Shown here: positions 1 through 6,100 of the stretch, piece by piece | Layout: each line of letters begins with the position of its first letter | How positions within the stretch are numbered: position 1 is the stretch's first letter | Source of the DNA: JBBQHX01 sp035306065 | Lineage (GTDB): Bacteria; Gemmatimonadota; Gemmatimonadetes; Gemmatimonadales; Gemmatimonadaceae | Direction of reading: 5' to 3' | NCBI GenBank assembly: GCA_035306065.1 | Contig: DATGOL010000035.1 | Span: 1-30,365 of the forward strand | Length of the DNA stretch: 30,365 nucleotides | Notes under the pieces: generated by a model | The model's database searches: none | What the model was told of the DNA's origin: nothing | The model's input: the letters and a program-made list of their open reading frames with translations, nothing else | Translations under genes and position numbers: made by a program

Positions 1-561
1 GAGGAACGCGTCCACGCCCATGAGGTCCACAACCACGCCGCCCTTGATCTTCTTGACGAGTGTTCCTTCCACCGGCTCGTCGTTCTCGTAGGCCACACGA
101 ATGCGCTCCCACACGCGCATGAAGTCGGCCTTCTTCTTCGAGAGAACAACAGAACCTTCCTGGTCCTCGAGATGCTCGAGCAGGACTTCAACTTCATCAC
201 CGACCTTGAGGTCGGGCATGTCCTTGAATTCTTCGAGCGGAACGGTGCCTTCGGACTTGAAGCCGATGTCCAGCACCACCATGTTCTCGCGAACTTCCAT
301 GACCTTGGCGGAGACAATCTCGCCCTCCTCGATGGAGGCCATTGTCCCCTGGTACATCTCGATCATGGCCTCGAACTCTTCGGACGTGTATTCGTCCTCC
401 TCGTAGAGTTCGGGGCGGCGGTTGGCTAGCGGACGGAGCTGTGACCGTTGAAGGTCACGCTTCTGACGTGCCGTGAGCTGAGTGCCATCGCCGGAGTCAT
501 CAGTGCCGGTGGAACCGGTGTCTGCAGCGGTAGAGATTGTGTCCTGTACGAGTTCGGTCAT
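1..561 (-). CDS. rpsA: 30S ribosomal protein S1, N-terminal part (cut by window edge)
   Basis: The 187 visible residues are the start of ribosomal protein S1, which binds mRNA on the 30S subunit and helps translation initiation. After a Ser/Thr/Asp-rich N-terminus of about 50 residues comes a first S1/OB domain. It contains the typical stretch VVLDIGFKSEGTVPLEEF and then VVLSKKKADFMRVWERI. A second S1 domain begins with VEGTLVKKIKGGVVVDLMG and is cut at position 1. I chose the ATG at 559-561 because it begins the longest sensible reading of the S1 family; a GGGAG-like stretch lies about 12 nt upstream. The gene follows aroA and cmk on the same strand, an order also seen in enterobacteria. The 150-bp gap to cmk leaves room for a separate promoter, but none is obvious. 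Confidence 0.95.
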   Translation of the reverse strand, partial: MTELVQDTISTAADTGSTGTDDSGDGTQLTARQKRDLQRSQLRPLANRRPELYEEDEYTSEEFEAMIEMYQGTMASIEEGEIVSAKVMEVRENMVVLDIGFKSEGTVPLEEFKDMPDLKVGDEVEVLLEHLEDQEGSVVLSKKKADFMRVWERIRVAYENDEPVEGTLVKKIKGGVVVDLMGVDAFL

Positions 562-711
562 ACCGAGAGGTGCTCTCCCAGACGCGGATTTATTCTCGCC
601 GCGACGAGTCCTGGAGGTGAAAGACGATGAACGCCGGTAGGCCCCAGAACGGACGGCCAGCCGGCGCTACTTCACGGGAACCATGCAATGTACGTGCGAG
701 CAGATCGAGCG

Positions 712-1431
712 TCAACCAGATTCGACCGCCCCTTCACCGGGTGACTCCAACTCATCCACCCGCGCCGCCGCCCTCGCCAGGGCCACTATCCGCTCCACCT
801 GCTCAGGCTGCGTCAGGTACGTCGTGTCCACCAGAACCGCATCCCTGGCCTGCACCGTCTGCGTGGAATCCCGCGCATCCCGCTGCACCAGGCGCTCCGT
901 TTCCGCCGCAATCTCCTCGTCCAGCGGACGCCGCTCCAGTCGCTGAAGAAGCCTCCGCCGCGCCCGCTCCCACGGGTCCGCCACCAGGAAGATCTTCATC
1001 TGCGCATCCGGAAATACCGCCGTGCCGATGTCCCGCCCGTCCACAACCACCGACGTACCGCTCGCAATCGCCCGGACCTGCGCGTTCACCCAGTCGCGTA
1101 CGCGCGCCCGAGTGGCCACCGCAGACACCGCTCGCGTAACGCCCTCGTCCCTTATGCGCTCCTCGGCGTCCGCGCCATCCACAAGCACTCGGAAGGAATG
1201 CTCGCGAGGCGCCACGCTAACCCGTTCTGCAGCCTGCAGCAGCGACTCGTCCGTCCACTCGTCAGGTGTGCCTCCATGCTCCAGCCTGGCTGCCGTAACG
1301 CCGCGATACAACGCACCCGAATCCACATGCCGGTAGCCAAGTTCCTGCGCAACCCATTGCGCGGTGCTCGACTTCCCGCTGGCAGCCGGACCGTCTATCG
1401 CAATCACCTGGTGCTCACGGCGCTCCGTCAT
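712..1431 (-). CDS. cmk: Cytidylate kinase
   Basis: The protein phosphorylates CMP and dCMP with ATP in the cytoplasm. It is 239 residues long, close to the usual 220-230. The N-terminus carries the P-loop GPAASGKSS, followed by the CMP-site segment HVDSGALYRG and later VVDGRDIGTAVFPDAQMKIFLVA, all characteristic of Cmk. The reading frame opens further upstream at 1485. I start at the ATG at 1429-1431 because it sits six residues before the first beta strand and overlaps the aroA stop as ATGA. That overlap indicates translational coupling. The C-terminus ends in a short acidic tail. Confidence 0.95.
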   Translation of the reverse strand: MTERREHQVIAIDGPAASGKSSTAQWVAQELGYRHVDSGALYRGVTAARLEHGGTPDEWTDESLLQAAERVSVAPREHSFRVLVDGADAEERIRDEGVTRAVSAVATRARVRDWVNAQVRAIASGTSVVVDGRDIGTAVFPDAQMKIFLVADPWERARRRLLQRLERRPLDEEIAAETERLVQRDARDSTQTVQARDAVLVDTTYLTQPEQVERIVALARAAARVDELESPGEGAVESG

Positions 1432-2705
1432 CGCCGCATCCTCCCCAGGTCGTTCCAGAACTCGGGATAGCTCACCGCCACGCAATCCGGGTCGTCCACC
1501 ACCACGTCATTCCCCGGCAGCGCACCGAGCACGCCGAACGCCATGGCCATGCGGTGATCGCCATGCGTCTTCACCGCGCCGGCAAGCGGGCGCCGCACAC
1601 CGCGCACCACCAGCCCGTCAGGCAGCTCTCCGGCATCCGCACCTATGGCCCTCAGCCCGGCCACCAGGGCGGAAATCCGGTCGCTCTCCTTGACGCGCAG
1701 CTCGCCCGCGCCAGTGATTCTCGTCTCGCCTTCAGCAAGTGCAGCGAGACAGGCAAGCACGGGCAATTCATCCACCATGCCCGGCACATCACCTGCCTCC
1801 ACGGTGATTCCGCGCAGCTCCGACGGCCTGACGACCAGCGTAGCCACAGGTTCCTCCCAGCCCTCCTGCTCTGTCACCGAGATGGACGCGCCCATCCGCT
1901 CCAGTGCCGCCAGGAACCCGGCGCGGGCCGGCGAGATGCAGACGTCAGGCAGCTCCACCCCTTCCAGCCCTGCACCGCCTGCTGCCGCAAATGCTGCCGG
2001 GAATGCAGCAGACGAAGGGTCCGCGGGCACCCGCACGTCCGTAGCCGGCAGCGAGGAAGCCGGCTCCAGCCTGACTGCGCCATCACGTGATGAGATCCGC
2101 ACGCCTCGTGAGCCAAGCATCCGCTCCGTGTGGTCGCGTGACAGTTGCGGCTCCCGAACTGTAGCTGGTACGCCGGCAATGAGCGCCGCGAGGAGAATGG
2201 CGCTCTTGACCTGGGCGGACGCCACCTCCGAATCCCACTCGATTTCGTGCAGCGCTCCCCCGAACAGCTCCATCGGGAGCGTGCCATCGCTCGTGAGGCG
2301 GATCTCCGCGCCCATCCTGGTCAGCGGCGCAACCACCCGACGCATCGGCCGCCGCGAAAGACTTTCGTCCCCCACGAGCGTCGCGCGCGTCCCGGCACCT
2401 GCAATCACACCCGCGAGCAGCCTGGCGGTGGTTCCGCTGTTTCCGCAGTCGATCGGTTCCGACGGTGCCTGAAGGCCGCGCAGCGTCACACCCGTTACTT
2501 TCCAGACGTCAGGGCCCTCGAGCACTTCCACACCCTGCAGCCGGAGCGCCTGCGCGGAAGCGCGCACGTCTGCCGAATTGAGGATGCCCTGAACCTGGCT
2601 GACACCTTCGCCGAGTGCGGCGAGTATCAGCGCGCGATGAGAGATACTCTTGTCGCCGGGAACCCTGAGGCGGTGCGGAGCGATGTTCGTTGCGGAGGCT
2701 GGCAT
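1428..2705 (-). CDS. aroA: 3-phosphoshikimate 1-carboxyvinyltransferase (EPSP synthase)
   Basis: This is the sixth step of the shikimate pathway: shikimate-3-phosphate plus PEP gives EPSP. The protein shows the N-terminal substrate loop VPGDKSISHRA, the PEP-site region CGNSGTTARLLAG, LVGDESLSRRPMRR, and the C-terminal RVKESDRI and GDHRMAMAFGV motifs. The ATG at 2703-2705 gives 425 residues, near the family norm. A GTG at 2744 would add 13 residues without apparent homology, so I prefer the ATG, which has a GGGGG-type stretch 4-8 nt upstream. The stop overlaps the start of cmk. The gene is 99 bp downstream of the uncharacterised helical-protein gene. Confidence 0.95.
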   Translation of the reverse strand: MPASATNIAPHRLRVPGDKSISHRALILAALGEGVSQVQGILNSADVRASAQALRLQGVEVLEGPDVWKVTGVTLRGLQAPSEPIDCGNSGTTARLLAGVIAGAGTRATLVGDESLSRRPMRRVVAPLTRMGAEIRLTSDGTLPMELFGGALHEIEWDSEVASAQVKSAILLAALIAGVPATVREPQLSRDHTERMLGSRGVRISSRDGAVRLEPASSLPATDVRVPADPSSAAFPAAFAAAGGAGLEGVELPDVCISPARAGFLAALERMGASISVTEQEGWEEPVATLVVRPSELRGITVEAGDVPGMVDELPVLACLAALAEGETRITGAGELRVKESDRISALVAGLRAIGADAGELPDGLVVRGVRRPLAGAVKTHGDHRMAMAFGVLGALPGNDVVVDDPDCVAVSYPEFWNDLGRMRR

Positions 2706-2804
2706 ATCGCCCCCAAGATAGGCGTATCGTTGTCGGCCCGGCACTGCAGGCCCGGCCGAAACGCTGACGCATGGTGCTCGATCGTGCGGCGGAGCCAGCG
2801 TCGT

Positions 2805-3353
2805 TTACGGGTGGAGATCCGGCAGGTCCGGGCTGGTCGGAACCGCTCCTGGCACTTCATCGAGTCCCTGCAGTGATTCTTCCACATTTTCCACGAACAT
2901 CAGTTCCAGAAGCCTGATGGCCGCCCTTGCAAACGCGTGGTGCTCACGTGCGCCAAGGTCACCGGTTCGCTCGAGCTCAGTGTCTCCGAGAATGCGCCCA
3001 CTCTCGCGGAATACCATGAACGTGTCGTGAGCCTGCCGCGACATGAGAAGGTCGGCGGAAAGCCGGTCGAAATCACTCGCCTGCTTTAAGTCCGCCGGCT
3101 CGTGAAGGGTATCCGCAGGCACGCCCGAATCCGCGATGGAGGCTCGCGTAGCGGCTCCGGAATCAATGCTCTCAGCGTAGGTCTCGAGGGCCCGCTGGTT
3201 GACCAGCACAGGCGGACCGAAGTGCTCGCAAAGCGCGCGAAACCGCGGGTCCTCTGCCTGCCCTGCATGCTCCTGGAGCGCCGTGCGGAAGCGCTCGTGA
3301 CGAACCACGGCGCCCATCAGCTGCGCACGGACGAAACTCATGCCGCTTTTCAT
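2805..3353 (-). CDS. Uncharacterised helical protein upstream of aroA
   Basis: I do not recognise this 182-residue protein. The start at 3351-3353 is supported by a GGGAGG Shine-Dalgarno sequence with a short spacer. The reading frame stays open far upstream, but there it is only the shadow of the basic protein on the other strand. The sequence looks mostly alpha-helical. It has Glu/His-rich segments such as RHERFRTALQEHAGQAEDPR and LCEHFGPP, and a later segment AREHHAFARAAIRLLELMF. That spacing recalls four-helix-bundle (ferritin-like or DUF-type) proteins, but no metal-binding pattern is clear enough to claim. The last 20 residues are Pro/Asp-rich. It is transcribed toward aroA and may be the first gene of that unit. 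Confidence 0.7.
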   Translation of the reverse strand: MKSGMSFVRAQLMGAVVRHERFRTALQEHAGQAEDPRFRALCEHFGPPVLVNQRALETYAESIDSGAATRASIADSGVPADTLHEPADLKQASDFDRLSADLLMSRQAHDTFMVFRESGRILGDTELERTGDLGAREHHAFARAAIRLLELMFVENVEESLQGLDEVPGAVPTSPDLPDLHP

Positions 3354-3489
3354 GTTTCGCCTCCCACTGTACGGGTGTGGACGAGCCTGGCGCGATCCGA
3401 CAGCCTGCCGGCGGCCGGGAGCAGATTCCGTGGCTGCACGGAGCGTGCGAAAAGCCGGCCGACGGATGGTTGCAAAGCCTGAAAAATGC

Positions 3490-3507
3490 CTTGCCGCTAC
3501 TGGCAAG
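3490..3507. promoter_or_regulatory. Inverted repeat in a divergent promoter region
   Basis: CTTGCC, six bases, then GGCAAG: a perfect 6-bp inverted repeat about 70 bp upstream of the proposed promoter of the basic-protein gene. It could be a repressor or activator site for either divergent gene. It does not match the LexA (GAAC-N4-GTTC) or Deinococcus radiation-response motif. Confidence 0.3.
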
Positions 3508-3558
3508 TTCGCCACCAGGATCTGCTTGAAAAACTGCAGAATTTGCCCCCGAAAAGTG

Positions 3559-3587
3559 TTGACCGAGGCGCCCTGACTATTAGTATT
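3559..3587 (+). promoter_or_regulatory. Sigma-70-type promoter of the basic-protein/Rad52-like pair
   Basis: TTGACC at 3559-3564 is followed after 16 bases by TAGTAT (3581-3586), or after 17 bases by AGTATT. The predicted transcript would start near 3593, about 35 nt before the ATG at 3628. The whole 274-bp divergent gap (3354-3627) holds no other gene. Confidence 0.5.
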
Positions 3588-3627
3588 CCTTACCGAAGAT
3601 TTACCGAAAGCACTGGGTGGCGAAGCG

Positions 3628-4632
3628 ATGGTGAAGGCAGGCGCCGGGAGAACCGGAACCCGCGTGGTTGGGGCGACCGGTTCGTCTCGGCGGAGCGGTA
3701 AAGTGGTTGGCGGAGAGTCCGGAGCTGCAAGCAGACTTGCGGGCGTAAGGCGCGCGAGAAAGCCTGCGAGCGGCGGCGGAGCTGTGCGGCGGAAGGGCGC
3801 ATCGGGAAGTGAATCCAGGCAATCGGGTGGCGCTCCCGTTGGCCGGAAGACCGCTGCTCGGAAGGCCGCGAGCAGGAAGTCGACTCCCAAGTCCGCGGCC
3901 CGGAAGGCGGCGACGAAAAGAGCGATTCCGAAGTCCGCGACTCGAAAGACGACGACCCGGACGGCAGCGACCCGGAAGGCGACTCCCGCGAAGCCGGCAG
4001 CCAGAAAGGCCACCCCGCGCAAACCCGCAGTCAGGAAGAAGACTCCGAACACTGCGAAGAAGCTGGCAGCCAGGAAGGCGGCGAAGCGGCCGAGCTCGAC
4101 CACAGCAAAGCCGGTTGCCAGGGGCTCCGTGGCGAAGAAGCCGGCTGCTCGTAAGGTGGCTTCGAAGAAGTCGGCATCAGAGCGAAAGTCGCGCGTCTCA
4201 CCAGGGAGCTCGACAGAAGCGAGGACAGCGAGTTCCGGGAGAACGACAACGTCAACGCGCGGGAAATCGGGTGCAGTGGGCCGCGTAAGCGACTCGTCTC
4301 GCACTCCGGCAGGTGGCAGGCAAACTGCCGCCTCTGCACGCAAAGCTGCCCGCGGGGGCGCGCCGAAAAGGTCGGCGACCACCAGGCAGGCTCAGCGAAA
4401 GAAGGCTGGCGCGTCAGGCGGCGTGGAGCGACGAGTGCAGGTGAAGGTGCTCGACCCGATCGCCAAGTGCGGGCCGAACACTAGCGTCGAGGAGCTCTAC
4501 AGGGTGAACGAAGTTGTGGATGACATGTCGATCGTGCATCTGGTCTTTCTGGACCACTACGGCTGGTACTGCATTCATGGCCGCGACTGCCGCGCGGTCA
4601 GTGACGCGAAGCGATTCGGCGGCAGAAGGTAG
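3628..4632 (+). CDS. Histone-H1-like basic protein with a small C-terminal domain
   Basis: This 334-residue protein has two parts. Residues 1 to about 265 are extremely rich in Lys, Arg, Ala, Ser, Thr and Pro. Between about 70 and 190 there are many near-repeats of the type xARKAA/xRKATP, as in the tails of histone H1 and of bacterial H1-like or AlgP-like proteins. This part is surely disordered and should bind DNA or RNA. Residues 268-330 form a compact, ordinary-composition domain with YRVNEVVDD, VHLVFLDHYGWYC and CIHGRDC. Cys281, Cys315, His317 and Cys321 could bind a metal. I do not recognise the domain. A GGTGG sequence precedes the ATG. The next gene follows after 82 bp on the same strand. 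Confidence 0.75.
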   Translation: MVKAGAGRTGTRVVGATGSSRRSGKVVGGESGAASRLAGVRRARKPASGGGAVRRKGASGSESRQSGGAPVGRKTAARKAASRKSTPKSAARKAATKRAIPKSATRKTTTRTAATRKATPAKPAARKATPRKPAVRKKTPNTAKKLAARKAAKRPSSTTAKPVARGSVAKKPAARKVASKKSASERKSRVSPGSSTEARTASSGRTTTSTRGKSGAVGRVSDSSRTPAGGRQTAASARKAARGGAPKRSATTRQAQRKKAGASGGVERRVQVKVLDPIAKCGPNTSVEELYRVNEVVDDMSIVHLVFLDHYGWYCIHGRDCRAVSDAKRFGGRR

Positions 4633-4714
4633 GGGCTGAGCGGTTTTCGGACGCACGCCGGCGTGCAGATGGAACCGTAAGGCCCCATGGACGAAACGGA
4701 ACGTTGGAGGAGAG

Positions 4715-5644
4715 ATGATCGCAAGACAGAATACGGGACTCGAGAGGGCGGACGTGTGGCAGAAGCTGGCCGAACCGGTTGACGAGAGCACCATCGGGTG
4801 GAGGCAGGACGGAAAGGTCATTCAGCGCGACGGACGGTACCTCGCTCGATTCGTGGCATATATCGAGGCGAACACGGTGCGCGAGCGCCTGGACGCCGTT
4901 GTGCCCGGTGAGTGGGACCTGACACTCGAGCTGCTGCCGCCTATCGCTACGGGTGATGACCCTGACGCCGCCGCCTGCTCTTTCAAGGCGCGTCTGCAGA
5001 TCCTGGGTGTGATTCGCGAAGACGTTGGCTTTGGACGAGACTACAAGTCCGCATCCACGGACGCGTTCAAGCGCGCCGCGGTGCGCTTCGGAATCGCGCA
5101 CGAGCTTTACTCGTACGAACAGAACTGGGTGGAGCTGGACGGTGACGGTCGTTATGCACGACCGGTGGAAGACCCGGCCGTTGCGTACGCCCGGCGACTT
5201 TCACGCAAGGCCGCCACGGGGGGCAAGGCCCGCAAGGCTCGTTCTGCCGAAGCCGGAAGTGCAGAGGGTGCCAGCGATGCTCCCGCGCAAGAAGGGGCTG
5301 CAGAAACGCTGACGCTGCGTTCCAATGACACACCGGACTGTCCGGTGTGCGGCGGAGCGATGTGGGACAACCGCCTCACGAAGCGAAACCCGAAGGCTCC
5401 GGACTACAAGTGCCGGGACCGCAGCTGCGAAGGCGTGATCTGGCCCGCCAGGTCACCGGATGAGGAAGCCGAGGGCTCGGTGGCAACGGGCCGTGCGGCA
5501 TCCGAATCCGCATCGCCCCGGAGTTCGCGATCCGCATCCCGGAAGGCAGCGAGTGCTGCTTCCCGGCAGAAGTCGGAGTCCGACACCGAAGCGGTGGCGG
5601 TGGCGGTGGCCGACAAGGCCGAGGAGTCAGAACTTCCATTCTAA
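4715..5644 (+). CDS. Rad52/Rad22-family single-strand annealing protein with zinc ribbon and SSB-like tail
   Basis: Residues about 10-145 resemble the Rad52/Rad22/DdrA annealing domain. The clearest signature is the run DYKSASTDAFKRAAVRFGIA followed by HELY at 109-132, where Rad52-type proteins have the conserved 'DA.KRA..RFG' helix. Residues 205-243 are a four-Cys zinc ribbon (Cys209, Cys212, Cys233, Cys238, ending GVIW), of a kind I associate with phage DNA-binding proteins. A Ser/Ala/Glu-rich, presumably disordered linker follows, and the protein ends EESELPF, very like the acidic SSB tip (DDDIPF). The expected role is binding and annealing ssDNA in repair or recombination. GGAGG lies 4 nt before the ATG. 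The gene is probably co-transcribed with the basic-protein gene and ends before a large hairpin. Confidence 0.85.
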   Translation: MIARQNTGLERADVWQKLAEPVDESTIGWRQDGKVIQRDGRYLARFVAYIEANTVRERLDAVVPGEWDLTLELLPPIATGDDPDAAACSFKARLQILGVIREDVGFGRDYKSASTDAFKRAAVRFGIAHELYSYEQNWVELDGDGRYARPVEDPAVAYARRLSRKAATGGKARKARSAEAGSAEGASDAPAQEGAAETLTLRSNDTPDCPVCGGAMWDNRLTKRNPKAPDYKCRDRSCEGVIWPARSPDEEAEGSVATGRAASESASPRSSRSASRKAASAASRQKSESDTEAVAVAVADKAEESELPF

Positions 5645-5680
5645 TGGACTGGAACTGACATACGGCTACTCGCAGTAGCT

Positions 5681-5737
5681 GCTGGAATGCATAGGCGGCT
5701 GATCGAATTAACCGGTCAGCCGCCTATGCATTCCAGC
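5681..5737. terminator. 22-bp perfect hairpin between convergent units
   Basis: The arms 5681-5702 and 5716-5737 are perfectly complementary. Three further inner pairs (one G-U) shrink the loop to 7 nt. It lies 36 bp after the Rad52-like stop and downstream of the minus-strand tRNA genes, so a bidirectional terminator is the simplest reading. Neither side has a clear T tract, so termination is inferred. Confidence 0.5.
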
Positions 5738-5755
5738 CACCTGTTTGCGCCGCTG

Positions 5756-5778
5756 GTGTCGGTTCGCACAACCGACAC
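5756..5778 (-). terminator. Hairpin directly 3' of tRNA-Leu
   Basis: A 9-bp perfect stem (5756-5764 with 5770-5778) and a 5-nt loop start 4 nt after the end of tRNA-Leu. There is no T tract. It may terminate the tRNA transcript or guide 3' processing. Confidence 0.4.
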
Positions 5779-5782
5779 TGCA

Positions 5783-5866
5783 TACCCGGGGCGGGATTCG
5801 AACCCGCACGCTCCTTCGGAGCAGAGGATTTTAAGTCCGCCGCGTCTACCATTTCGCCACCCGGGC
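5783..5866 (-). tRNA. tRNA-Leu (anticodon UAA)
   Basis: The minus strand reads GCCCGGG, then GGTAGAC in the D arm, then anticodon loop CTTAAAA (anticodon UAA), a long variable arm (GCTCC-GAA-GGAGC) and GGTTCGAATCC in the T arm, closing with CCCGGGT and discriminator A. The 84-nt length and long variable arm fit a class II tRNA-Leu. The first acceptor pair is G-U. One anticodon-stem pair looks mismatched (C opposite T). CCA is not encoded. Confidence 0.95.
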
Positions 5867-5885
5867 ACTCCTGCTGCACTCCTGC

Positions 5886-5929
5886 AAAACGGACTGCGGG
5901 CGCGACCCGTCACGATCGCGCCCGCAGTC
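5886..5929 (-). terminator. Hairpin with T run between the two tRNA genes
   Basis: A 14-bp GC-rich perfect stem (5892-5905 with 5916-5929) and a 10-nt loop are followed on the minus strand by CGTTTT. This resembles an intrinsic terminator after tRNA-Gly. tRNA-Leu starts only about 20 nt further on, leaving no room for a full promoter. Read-through with RNA processing is the alternative. Confidence 0.45.
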
Positions 5930-5942
5930 GCATTCTGCACAG

Positions 5943-6015
5943 AGCGGGAAACGGGACTCGAACCCGCGACCCCAACCTTGGCAAGGTTGTGCTCTACCAA
6001 CTGAGCTATTCCCGC
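5943..6015 (-). tRNA. tRNA-Gly (anticodon GCC)
   Basis: The minus strand begins GCGGGAATAGCTCAGTTGG. It has the anticodon loop TTGCCAA flanked by the stem ACC(T)/(A)GGT, the T arm GGTTCGAGTCC, and closes with TTCCCGC and discriminator T. It is 73 nt long and CCA is not encoded. It lies upstream of tRNA-Leu on the same strand. Confidence 0.97.
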
Positions 6016-6024
6016 ATGCGCTCC

Positions 6025-6053
6025 AACTTACCCCGGCCAATGGCCAGCGACAA
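6025..6053 (-). promoter_or_regulatory. Putative promoter of tRNA-Gly
   Basis: On the minus strand TTGTCG is followed after 17 bases by TAAGTT, and the tRNA 5' end lies 9 nt downstream. The spacing is right for a sigma-70-type tRNA promoter, though the -10 match is weak. Confidence 0.4.
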
Positions 6054-6100
6054 GCGCATCCAGGCTCCCGCGACATGGAGCCGGACATGCTGTCACTGTA

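Noticed and set aside
1645..2472. Plus-strand open frame of 275 codons opposite aroA
   Set aside because: Its Ser/Arg/Ala-rich composition is typical of an antisense frame, and it has no start signal.
3354..4382. N-terminal two thirds of the 525-residue minus-strand open frame starting at 4382
   Set aside because: It is the mirror of the Lys/Arg/Ala-rich plus-strand gene and gives a repetitive Ala/Phe/Val sequence. Only the part from 3353 down has a ribosome binding site and normal composition.
5145..5213. End of the annealing domain as a possible frameshift or domain break in the Rad52-like gene
   Set aside because: The frame is continuous and the change in composition is explained by a linker between the annealing domain and the zinc ribbon.
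5783..6015. Integrated element using the tRNA genes as attachment site
   Set aside because: There is no integrase, no duplicated tRNA 3' end and no other phage gene in the window. Only the phage-like zinc ribbon of the Rad52-like protein hints at it.
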